This document shows, in pieces, positions 1-10,663 of a DNA stretch of 64,000 nt. Both the position numbers and the translations under genes were made by a program. The notes beneath the pieces were generated by a model that saw only the letters and a list, made by a program, of their open reading frames with translations, did not search any database and was not told the DNA's origin. The DNA is from Globodera rostochiensis (Eukaryota > Nematoda > Chromadorea > Rhabditida > Heteroderidae): positions 124,001 to 188,000 of the forward strand of contig JAEVLN010000012.1 in assembly GCA_018350325.1 (NCBI GenBank). Reading direction: 5' to 3'. Every line of letters starts with the position of its first letter. The stretch's first letter is position 1.

Positions 1-500
1 CGGGGGGGGGGGGGGTCATCTTCCCCGCCCATTCCCCGTCCCCGCACTGTCCATTCCATTCACATCGCTCCTATCGATTGTTTGCCATTTCCAACCCCAG
101 CCCATAAGTGAAGGGTCGGTGGTCTTCTTCCGTCGTCCATTCGACCGTCCGTCCCCCCCCGTCACTGACTCATCCTCCTCAACTTCTCAACTTTCTCACC
201 ATTTGGCTGCCGCCGTCTATTCAAATGGGAGGTTACTTCAATGGATGAATGGGACCGATCACCCCATTCCCACCCCCACCGGCTTCGCTTCTGTCCGTCC
301 ATTAACTGTCAATTCAATGCCCCCCCCCTTCCCCCCCCCCCCATTCGCCCATCCTTTCCTCTCCCCCCCATTCAAAGGTCTCACCCCCAGCAGCCGTGGC
401 AGACGAACGCTTTACCTTTCCTTTTCCTTCCGTTTCCTTCCTTCCTCCCACTGCGTTCAGTTGACATGCCAAACTGCCGCTCCCGCACTGTCTCATCCGG
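1..500. other. C-rich upstream region of nidogen gene
   Basis: This stretch lies before the first coding exon of the nidogen gene and is dominated by C runs, CCATT/TTCC-like simple sequence and a G run at the window edge. It probably holds the promoter and 5' untranslated region. I see no protein homology: the ORFs crossing it are low-complexity products of the C-rich sequence. No TATA or spliced-leader acceptor can be assigned with confidence. Confidence 0.4.
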
Positions 501-3500
501 ATGATGCACCAATTCGCCTTTCCCCTCATTTTCTCCCTTTTGTGCCTGAGGCCATTTTCGGCGGCCGCCATTCATTTGCCCTACGGCGTCCAGGATGGCG
601 ACGAGGTCCGACCGACCGATTAAAAATGTTCGATTACCCCCCCCCCCCCCCCATAATTTGTAGGAGCTTCAATTTCCCGAGGGCCTTCTCTCTCGACGAA
701 CGCTTCCCAAACTCTTCAACTTCTTCGAACAGTCCCACCATTCGCTGTTCGTCTCCGCCAACGGCGCCGTTTCTTTTGATGAACCTTTCGGTAAAACGTT
801 TGGCATTTCAGCGGGTTGATTGATGTTTTGTGCCAATTTCAGATGCAAATTCCAGGGAATTGGACGGAGAAAAGAGAAATTTAATCGCCGTTTTCCACGC
901 CCCGTCAAAAGGGGGCAAAGTTTTCTTCCGGTAAAACCCCCCCCCCCTTTTTTAATTTATTTTTAAATTTCACTTCGAGAAGAAGTGCGGACGGGGCCAA
1001 TTTGTTGTCCAAAGAGCTTTCTGCAAAGATTCGACGGGCTTTTGGCGCCAATCAATTTGAGGCAGACGCCGTTGTGATGGTCACTTGGGAAGAATTGGGC
1101 CGCGAGGACGGGGCACCGGACGGCGGGGGGAACACTTTTCAGGTGGAGACGAACGAACGGACGGGAGGGGGGCGGGAGGGGGGGGGGGGATGTTTTGGAT
1201 TTGTTGCCGGACGACGCGGTCCATCCATCACAAAATCCAAAGCCACCCATTGGGGGAGAGACATTCAAATTGTCTTGGCTTTAAAGCTCGCCCTGGCCAC
1301 CGATGCAAACGAAACATACGCTCTGTTGGCGTACAGCAACATCCGCTGGGTGAAAGCGGCGGACGGACGTTTTGCACAAGCGGGCTTTTTTGCGGCGGAT
1401 GGACGCAGTGAAAAGCTGTTGAATTCGGGCAGTCCAAACATCGGAGACGTGATTAAGTGACTTTTACATGCCTTAAATATAATAATTGGGGGTTGACTAT
1501 TTTAGGGTGTCCAACTTCTTTGAGCCGGGCATGTTCATCTACCGCGTTTCGGGCTCCCATCCGTTGGATCCCCGCCAGGGCCAAAGGGGCGCTGGCGGAA
1601 GTCTGACCGGGGAGGACGAAGGCGACTACGAATATCCGCAGGAGCAGCAAGATTATGAGCCGGGAGACCAAATTTGTGGGGGCTAACTCAAAATTCGGAA
1701 TTTCCGGCACATTCAGCGGAATGTCCCCCCGACCCCTACCGCGATTCGTGTCCCCCCAATTGCAACGTCGTGTTGGACGACAACAAATGCTCTCTTTGCA
1801 TTTGCTCAAGTAAATATTGAAGCCGCCGCCCACGGCATTTCCAATCGTTTTCTTCCCATTTTTAGGCGTAATTTCGGAGAATTTGGCCGGCTCGGCCTAC
1901 AAAAAACACTCCAATGGTATGCAATGGCACGGCGCCTTCACAAAGAGCGAATTTTGGCACTTTCCTCAGAAATCGCTGCCGCCGACCGTTCGCCGCGCCC
2001 GCTGCTCCCCGAGGCGTCTCTGTCCGCCTCTCTGCGCTCGTCCGACCTCAGCTGTACGCCCCGGGAGGGCCGGCTACAATGCCATCCGAGGTCGTCGTCA
2101 GCCCCCGGGGGGGGGGGGGATTTGTTTTTAACGTAATGTTTAATGAGTCACAATTCTTTTCTCAGCGCGAATTGTATCCAGCATAACAGCGGCTATTGTT
2201 GCCAATGCGACAATGGCTTCTTCGGCAACGGCGTCGAGTGTTTGGCCAAGGACGGGCCGTTGCGGATCAACGGAATGTTCGAGGCGGCACTGAACGGAAA
2301 ACAAATGCAACGGACGGACCTTTTCGGTGTTTTTAGGGGGGGGGGGATATTTATTGTCGCTGGAGGGAATAAGTGTAAACGTAAAGAAATGATGCCGATG
2401 AGATGTTATGTGCTAATACTGCTTCAACAACTTTGGCCATTTTAGCGTACGTTCAGCCCCTGGAGGGACAACAGCACACGGCGCTGGCCAAAGTTCCGCC
2501 GGACGTCGGCTGGTCGCTGCTGCTGCTGGACGCGTTGTCCACGCCGTTCGGTTGGCTGTTCGCCAAAGTGTCCGGTGACGGGCAGCCGAACGGCTTCCAA
2601 TTGAGCGGTGGCAACTTCACTCGCATCGTTAACATTCATTTGGGTCAGTGGAGACGAAAGAGTCATTCCCTTCCGTTTAATGAACCGTTTAATTTGAAAA
2701 GGCGAACGCTATGCCTTGGTGATCCGTCAGGAGTTTGCCGACCGCAAGTTGAGCGAGCATTTCTCCGTCAACGTTTTCGTTAGCGGCACTTTGCCGGAAT
2801 TGCGTGGGCCCGTCCAAGTGTCGGTCCCCGAGTTTGAGGAGACTTTCCGCAGAGAGAGACCCGGTGAATCTTTGGGGGGCGGGGGAAAACCATCGATCGG
2901 TCGGACATTTGTAAGCCATCGATCGATCGGACATTTGTAAGCCATTGATCGATCGGACATTTGTAAGCCATCGATCGATCGGACATTTGTAAGCCATTGA
3001 TCGATCGGACATTTGTAAGCCATCGATCGATCGGACATTTGTAAGCCATTGATCGGTCGGACATTTGTAAGCCATCGATCGATCGGACATTTGTAAGCCA
3101 TTGATCGGTCGGACATTTCTAAGCCATTGATCGATCGGACATTTGTAAGCCATTGATCGATCGGGTGTAAGCCATTGATCGATCGGACATTTGTAAGCCA
3201 TTGATCGATCGGACATTTGTAAGCCATCGATCGGTCGGACATTTGTAAGCCATCGATCGATCGGACATTTGTAAGCCATTGATCGGTCGGACATTTCTAA
3301 GCCATTGATCGATCGGACATTTGTAAGCCATTGATCGATCGGACATTTGTAAGCCATTGATCGGTCGAACATTTCTAAGCCATTGATCGATCGGACATTT
3401 GTAAGCCATCGATCGATCGGACCTTTTGTAAGCCATCGATCGATCCGACCTTTTGTAAGCCATTGATCGATCGGACATTTGTAAGCCATTGATCGGTCGA

Positions 3501-6500
3501 ACATTTCTAAGCCATTGATCGATCGGACATTTGTAAGCCATCGATCGATCGGACCTTTTGTAAGCCATTGATCGATCGGACATTTGTAAGCCATTGATCG
3601 ATCGGACATTTGTAAGCCATCGATCGATCGGACATTTGTAAGCCATTGATCGGTCGAACATTTCTAAGCCATTGATCGATCGGACATTTGTAAGCCATCG
3701 ATCGATCGGACCTTTTGTAAGCCATCGATCGATCCGACCTTTTGTAAGCCATCGATCGATCGGACCTTTTGTGAGAGTTCATCCGACAATCGCCGAATTT
3801 AATTTAAAATTTTCGCTTGGCTTAGGCCTTCTGCGTGCCTATTCCGAACGGCACATTAATGTGCGCACCGCGGCCGAAGAGGAGACAAAGTTTCGCGTGA
3901 CGACGGTACTGTAAATACCGTAACCGATTATTTGACCGACGAAAGAACCTTTTAGGACCAGCAAATTCATTTTGTCGAATGCCCTCACAAAGTACGCTTA
4001 AAATCAGCTACAAATTCATCGGATATTCCAAACGTCGTTAAGACTCAGCCAACCGGCGCTCAGTCGACGGTAAAGTTTGAACGACTCAACGCCAACTTCA
4101 ACCAGGACGAAAGTGTCGTGCGATTCGCGTCGCAAAGTCGCATAATTAGCAGAGAGGAGGAGACGACGGGCGGCGGACGGACGGACGACCAAAAGGTGCC
4201 GCGTTTCCCCCCCCCCCCCCCAAATTCCCTCCCCTCCGGGGCTCTTTTGCTTAAATAACAATTTGGCGGCTTTTTGAAGGATGCCTGCTCTTCGGGACGT
4301 CACTTTTGTTCTCTTCCAAACATGGTTTTATAATGCTTTTAATTGTAACGAGGGAAAACTTTTGTCCACTTTAATGTCTGTGTGCCAACTTCGTCTTCCT
4401 ACCGTTGCGAATGCCGTGCCGGCTTCCATTTGGTCCAGGACAACAGCGTCGAGCAGGGAATCACTTGCCAACCGATTGGTGGGGTTTTCTATTTATATTT
4501 ATTAACATTTTTATATATTTAGTTGCTGAAACGCCTCAGAACATTGGGCAGCAGGGAACTCTTGCTGAACAGCCGCTGCAGCCGGGCGAATGCACTCGGC
4601 ACGACCAATGCCATCAATGGGGTCGGCGAGGGATTCCCCCCCCGCCCTTCACCCGAGGGCCCTCTCCCCCACGAGGCCCCCCCCCCCCCGAGGGCCCCCC
4701 CCGCCTCCCTCCAGCCCCGAGGCCCCCCCCCCGAGGGCCCCCCCCGCCTCCCTCCAGCCCCGAGGCCCCCCCCCCCGAGGGCCCCCCCCGCCTCCCTCCA
4801 GCCCCGAGGCCCCCCCCGAGGGCGCCCCCCCCCACGAGGGCCCCCCCCCCCGCCTCCCTCCAGCCCCGAGGCCCCCCCCGAGGGCCCCCCCCCGCCTCCC
4901 TCCAGCCCCGAGGCCCCCCCCCGAGGGCCTTCCCCCGAGGGCCCTCCCCCGAGGCCCCCCCCCACGAGGGCCCCCCCCGCCTCCCTCCAGCCCCGAGGCC
5001 CCCCCCCGAGGGCCCCCCCCCCGCCTCCCTCCAGCCCCGAGGGCCCCCCCCTCCCCGCCTCCCTCCAGCCCCGAGGCCCCCCCCCGAGGGCCTCCCCCGC
5101 CTCCCTCCAGCCCCGAGGCCCCACCCGAGGGCCTTCCCCCGAGGGCCCTCCCCCGAGGCCCCCCCCACGAGGGCCCCCCCCCCCGCCTCCCTCCAGCCCC
5201 GAGCCCCCCCCCCCCGCCCCCGAGGGCCCCCCTTCCCCCCGAGGGCTCCCCTTCCCCCCGAGGGCCCCCCTTCCCCCCGAGGGCCCCCCTTCCCCCCGAG
5301 GGCCCCCCTTCCCCCCGAGGGCCCCCCTTCCCCCCGAGGGCCCTCTCCCCCACGAGGGCCCCCCCCCCGAGGGTCCCCCCCCCCCGCCTCCCTCCAGCCC
5401 CGAGGCCCCCCCCCCGAGGGCCTTCCCCCGAGGGCCCTCCCCCGAGGCCCCCCCCACGAGGGCCCCCCCCGCCTCCCTCCAGCCCCGAGGCCCCCCCCCC
5501 GAGGGCCCCCCCCGCCTCCCTCCAGCCCCGAGGCCCCCCCCCCCCGAGGGCCCCCCCCTCCCCGCCTCCCTCCAGCCCCGAGGCCCCCCCCCCGAGGGCC
5601 TCCCCCGCCTCCCTCCAGCCCCGAGGCCCCACCCGAGGGCCTTCCCCCGAGGGCCCTCCCCCGAGGCCCCCCCCCACGAGGGCCCCCCCCCCGCCTCCCT
5701 CCAGCCCCGAGCCCCCCCCCCCCCGCCCCCCGAGGGCCCCCCTTCCCCCCGAGGGCTCCCCTTCCCCCCGAGGGCCCCCCTTCCCCCCGAGGGCCCCCCT
5801 TCCCCCCGAGGGCCCCCCTTCCCCCCGAGGGCCCCCCTTCCCCCCGAGGGCCCTCTCCCCCACGAGGGCCCCCCCCCCCCCCGAGGGTCCCCCCCCCCCC
5901 GCCTCCTTCCAGCCCCGAGGCCCCCCCCCGAGGGCCTTCCCCCGAGGGCCTTCCCCCGAGGGCCTTCCCCCGAGGCCCTTCCCCCGAGGGCCCTCCCCCG
6001 AGGCCCCCCCCCCCGAGGGCCCCACCGAGGCCCTCCCCCCCGAGGGCCCCCCTGAGGGCCACCCCCCCGAGGGCCCCCCTTCCCCCCGAGAGCCCTCTCC
6101 CCCACGAGGGCCCCCCCCCGAGGGTCCCCCCCCCCGCCTCCTTCCAGCCCCGAGGCCCCCCCCCGAGGGCCTTCCCCCGAGGGCCCTCCCCCGAGGCCCT
6201 TCCCCCGAGGGCCCTCCCCCGAGGCCCCCCCCCCCCCCCCGAGGGCCCCACCGAGGCCCTCCCCCCCGAGGGCCCCCCTGAGGGCCACCCCCCGAGGGCC
6301 CCCCTCCTGAGGATCACTCCCCCCTCTCCCCCATTTATTCACTGAAATTATTCTGTTCAAAAGGCGAGTGCGTTTTCCACCCGCTGTCGGGGCAGCCGGG
6401 CAAATGCAAATGCCGTGGATGGTATGTCGGGGACGGGCTCAATCACTGCGGGCCGCCTGCGGGTGAGCGTTGTGACGTCATTTCAAAGATTCCTTTGAAA

Positions 6501-9500
6501 GTTCAGACGGCCCACCGCCACAGCCTTTGCCCGTCCAAAATCAGCCAAAAGGTGAGGAAATGGCACATAAAAAAGACAAAAAACTGTCCCTTGCCTTTAT
6601 TTAGGAACAATTTGTCGAGGTAACATCAGAAGTAATTCAACACGTTCTGTTTGTTGTACTGGCAAAAGGTCGTTATGGCATTCGTCTTTGGACAATTTGA
6701 TAATTCAAAAGTCAGCTGCGACTGACCCCAAAACAGACGAAACCATGCCGACTTATTTAATCCCCTGGGGCGACGGCCCTCCCCCAACGACCGTCCGTCC
6801 CTTTAGGCGATTCCGATTGTGGCGACAATGCGAATTGTGCCGTCACTGGGAACGGATATTGGCTGTGCAAATGCATGGAGGGATGGCGCGGGGACGGCTT
6901 GGACTGTGTCGCGGGTGTGGAGGTGGCGGCGGCGGAGGAGGAAAAGCCCGGGGAAGCGCCACAGACCGTCCCAACAGAGCCCCCGCTGGTTGAGTACGAC
7001 GGGAAGAGGAAACAATGCGCGGAACAGGCGGAGTTCGTTCGTTGGACGGGCGGGGGGGCATTTGGGACGAATTCGGACATTTAGAGGCCCAAGTGCCGGA
7101 CTTTATGAGAATAATTGGCGGCCTTTCAGTTGCCATCAAAACGGGCATTGCATTCTAAGCGATGATTTGTCTTCTGTCCACTTTTGCGAATGCCTTCCGG
7201 GGTACACCGGCGACGGAGTCGAACTCTGCGAACGATCCGGCACGTTGGGTTGGTTGTCTAAATATTACGGCTTCTTTTTCAGAGGAATGCAGCCCAACCG
7301 ACCCGGCCCAAGGCTGTCCCGACCCGAGCGAAGAGTGCCGTTTTGAGCACTCTCTGCAGAAATTCGCGTGCCATTGTCGAAGCGGCTTCTTGAGGAGTTC
7401 GGGGGGGCTTTGCGAGTTTCAATTCGGTGAGGGGAGACCTTTTTTAGTCCTATCGAATAGTGCCTTTGTTCAGCTCAGTTCTCCGGTCAGTGCCGACAAT
7501 GCGGCGCGAACGCGCAATGTCTGAAAGATTCGGAAGGGGCATGGAATTGCGTGTGTGACGTCGGATTCACCGGCAACGGATTCGAATGTGGCCGAGAGGG
7601 TAATTAAGAGCATAACGGAGACTAATTAATTGGCTTCTCGAACATTGTCAGCGAATTGTCTCGACGACCCGTCGTTGTGTAGTCCAAACGCGCAATGTTT
7701 GCCGGACGGGTCGACTCGCGACTATTTGTGCGTGTGCAACTACGGCTTTGCTGGGGATGGACGGATGTGCGAAGGTGAGACGCTGAAAGCCGTCAGTCCG
7801 CTTTACCTCCGACTTGGGCTTTATCCTCCGACTTGGGCTTCCTCCGACTTGGGCTTTATCCTCCGACTTGGGCTTTATCCTCCGACTTGGGCTTTATCCT
7901 CCGACTTGGGCTTCCTCCAACTTGGGCTTTATCCTCCGACTTGGGCTTTATCCTCCGACTTGGGCTTTATCCTCCGACTTGGGCTTCCTCCGACTTGGGC
8001 TTTATCCTCCGACTTGGGCTTTCAGCAACGACGCAAAGTGCGCGAGAGGGCGGCATGGAGAGTTTGCTGATTGGACGAGGGATGGCCATCATTCAGCGGG
8101 CACCGGAGCCGAGCGGGAACGGCAAGCAGGTCAATTGGTTGGAACTCCGAAAATGCCCTTTTTGACTTTCCCTCCCCGCCGCGTTCAGCTGATTGTTTTG
8201 CCTCATCAAATTGTGGTGGACATTGAATTTGATTGCCATTCTGGTGAGCCCCTCCGCGCCCCCCCCCCTCCCGTTTTTGGACTTTATAACTTTCAGAGCG
8301 TCTCTTTTGGAGTGACATTTCCGGCCATTCCATTCGGTCCGCCTTTCTGAACGGGACTGAACTCAGCTCCAACTTTTCCGAAGTACTCCGAAGCCCAGAG
8401 GGTCCATTTTCCGGGTTTTATTGGAAGAGTCAAAAGGCCAAATTTTGCAGGAATTGCCATTGATTGGCCTTCGCGAAACATTTACTACTTGGACAGCATC
8501 AAAAATGAGTTGGGAGTGCTGAGCATCGACGGACGTTTCCAAAAGACTTTGCTGGAGGAGGGACTGAACAATCCGAGGCATTTCCTTCTCCCCATTCTTC
8601 CGATTTTAATGCAAAAAACAGAGCTTTGGTGATCGATCTGGAAGGCCGGCATTTGTATTACTCCGATTGGTCTCGAGAGGGCCCGAAAATTGGGAGAGTT
8701 TCGTTGGATGGGAGTGAAAGTCAGGGTAAGCAGCAGGAAGCAAGGGAAAGGGGGGCCTTTCTTGCCTTTCCAAAAATACCCCCCCCCCAAAATGTTAATT
8801 AGTGCAAAGTGTTAATTAATCCCCCCTCCCCCAAAGTGTTAATTAATCCCCCCCCCCAAAGTGTTAATTAATCCCCCCTCCCCCAAAGTGTTAATTAATC
8901 CCCCCCCCCAAAGTGTTAATTAATCCCCCCTCCCCCAAAGTGTTAATTAATCCCCCCTCCCCCAAAGTGTTAATTAATCCCCCCCCCCAAAGTGTTAATT
9001 AATCCCCCCTCCCCCAAAGTGTTAATTAATCCCCCCCCCCCAAAGTGTTAATTAATCCCCCCCCCCCCCCCAAAGTGTTAATTAATCCCCCCTCCCCCAA
9101 AGTGTTAATTAATCCCCCCTCCCCCAAAGTGTTAATTAATCCCCCCTCCCCCAAAGTGTTAATTAATCCCCCCTCCCCCAAAGTGTTAATTAATCCCCCC
9201 TCCCCCAAAGTGTTAATTAATCCCCCCTCCCCCAAAGTGTTCGTCTCCGACGACGTGCACCTACCCAATGGAATGGTTCTGTTGCCACAGCGAAGATGGC
9301 TTTGTTGGGTGGACGCGGGCAGCCAACGGCTGTCCTGCATCGGACTGGACGGGACAGGACGCAGAGTGGTCAGTCATTTAAATGGGCAAACTCCGAAACA
9401 TCGTCCCGCCAAACCGAGTAAAGCCAATTCAGATCTACGCGCCGCTTGAGTACCCATTCGGACTAACCGTCAACGGGCGGGAGGAGCGCTTTTACTGGAC

Positions 9501-9898
9501 TGATTGGAAAGAGTTGGTTGAACTGCTTGGACCTGAGCTAAGCAATTCTTTTAGTCTGAAAATCCATTCCGTCGATGTTTTCGGCAAGGGATACACCCAA
9601 TTTCTGCCCGGAGCCGGCGGCAAAGGTTTTTTTTGCGTTTGGGTAATTTGAACGCTCCGGGCCCCCAACAAATTCAGGAAGGCCTTACGGCGTCCTCGGC
9701 CTGCCCACCAAATGCCGTCCACCTTCTCGTGAGACTTTTCGGAAATAATTAATTGCTTCGTCCTAATCCATTAATTAAGCGCTGTCTGAGTGCGCGAACA
9801 ACAACGGCGGATGTGCCCATTGGTGCCTGTCCGGCGCCCGACATGGCTCCGTCATTTGCGTTTGTCCCGACAATGTCCGGGGATTGGATGGGTGCTGA
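501..9898 (+). CDS. nid-1: Nidogen/entactin, basement-membrane glycoprotein (multi-exon)
   Basis: Secreted basement-membrane linker between laminin and type IV collagen networks. The first exon (501-605) starts ATG ATG and encodes a hydrophobic signal peptide ending in SAAAIHLPYG; exon 2 (664-790, LFNFFEQSHHSLFVSANGAV) and exon 3 (843-930, IAVFHAPSKGGKVFF) continue the NIDO domain to about 1.69 kb in matching phases. A G2F beta-barrel follows (about 2.25-4.2 kb; RINGMFEAALNGK, GWLFAKVSG, NGFQLSGGNFTR). Then come about seven EGF-like modules (4.28-7.77 kb; for example CKCMEGWRGDGLDC and CECLPGYTGDG), LDL-receptor class B/YWTD repeats (8.03-9.7 kb; LFWSDISGHSI, LYYSDW, FYWTDW), and a terminal EGF module (CANNNGGCAHWC) ending at TGA 9896-9898. 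This is the full nidogen order. Introns hold four large tandem-repeat arrays. One intron (8578-8621) has a GC donor. A few small exons near 1.15-1.26 and 1.7-2.1 kb are unclear. Confidence 0.95.
2890..3772. repeat. 26-bp minisatellite in nidogen intron
   Basis: About 34 copies of a unit close to AAGCCATYGATCGATCGGAC plus ATTTGT, with variants (GATCGGTCGG, ACCTTTTGT). Each unit contains the self-complementary core CGATCGATCG, so the array can fold into many small hairpins. It lies between G2F-encoding exons ending near 2.86 kb and starting near 3.82 kb. The long minus-strand ORF across it (repeating SMAYKCPIDQWLT) arises because the unit lacks stops in that frame. Confidence 0.97.
4630..6315. 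repeat. GC-rich minisatellite with higher-order structure, filling one nidogen intron
   Basis: Fills nearly all of the intron 4622-6363. The building blocks are CCCCGAGGGCCCCCC, GCCTCCCTCCAGCCCCGAGG and CCCTTCCCCCCGAGGG, with C runs of variable length. Blocks are themselves duplicated: about 5085-5395 resembles 5590-5890, and the ends near 5.88-6.1 and 6.11-6.31 kb are copies of each other. Flanking exons encode GECTRHDQCHQWG and ECVFHPLSGQPGKC, joined in phase 1, so the array is spliced out. The long Pro-rich (+) and Gly-rich (-) ORFs here are not genes. Confidence 0.96.
7806..8021. repeat. 19-bp minisatellite in nidogen intron
   Basis: About a dozen copies of CCGACTTGGGCTTTATCCT, some shortened to CCGACTTGGGCTTCCT. 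It lies in the intron between the EGF exon ending near 7772 (CVCNYGFAGDGRMC) and the exon starting near 8028 that leads into the YWTD repeats. Confidence 0.95.
8777..9240. repeat. 26-bp minisatellite with TTAATTAA core in nidogen intron
   Basis: About 17 copies of CCCAAAGTGTTAATTAATCC followed by a short C/T run; copies differ mainly in the length and T content of the run. The palindrome TTAATTAA recurs in every unit. The array ends directly at the exon encoding VFVSDDVHLPNGMV, so the last units may form the acceptor-side pyrimidine tract. Confidence 0.95.
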
Positions 9899-10663
9899 AC
9901 AGAGAGAGCGCACCCCAAATGGGCCTCAACGAATTCACTTCCGAATGAATTTAATAATTTATTTATAACAAAGACATCTTTTCTTTAGATAATTTATTTG
10001 AACTTTGTTTTGTAAACATTCAAAAAGAGAATTTGCCTGCCGGGGGGTTCAAAGTCCAAATTTATGTATTGAATGAAACCATCGCATTCAACAAACGCGT
10101 TCACCTCATACACGTGCCGAGGACTACTCGCACATTGCCACTTTTATAGGAAACAATTTGTTTTCAGAATTTAAAAGTGCATTCTTTGAAAAACAATAAC
10201 AGAAAAACGAATCGCCGGGTGGGGGGCATAAATTTGAGTATTGCCCAAAATGGGAGAATTGTTGATTATCTTAGGAGAAAGAAAACCTTACACAGAATAT
10301 GAGAAATGTGATCTATGCAATTAGGGGAAGGCAACGAAATGAACACGGTCATTACTGGCGAAAAGCGAAGAAATTTCCCGCAAACGAAAAATTATTATAA
10401 TTTTTGTCCGACCACCCGCCCATTCTCTCACCATTTGTGCCCAATTCATTAATTGCCTTCGCCTCAAGCAACGCCATTCAATTAGCAAAGTTTAGGGCTT
10501 TCATCATTTGTTCACCGGGCGTCATTTGGACCAATTGCTATGCCATGTTTCTGCCGCGTCTGTCCCGTCGTATTCGTTGCCATTGTCCCTTCGACTGTCA
10601 GTTGCCTCCCTTCTTCAACGAGTGGCGAATGTACTGCCTCCCCTTGATGGTCACTGTTCTCGG
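9899..10663. other. Convergent intergenic region between nidogen and R3H gene
   Basis: AT-rich sequence between the stop codons of two convergent genes. It probably holds both 3' untranslated regions. No convincing coding exon, repeat array or RNA gene seen. Confidence 0.5.

Noticed and set aside
2890..3772. CRISPR-like regular repeats
   Set aside because: Units are contiguous with no unique spacers, and the window is eukaryotic. The same holds for the other arrays.
2689..3782. 300-residue repetitive minus-strand ORF (SMAYKCPIDQWLT repeats)
   Set aside because: Pure product of the 26-bp tandem repeat in an intron; several frames are open for the same reason.
4405..6360. Very long Pro-rich (+) and Gly-rich (-) ORFs resembling collagen or antifreeze-like proteins
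   Set aside because: They are open only because the GC-rich minisatellite lacks stops. Nidogen exons on each side join in frame across this block.
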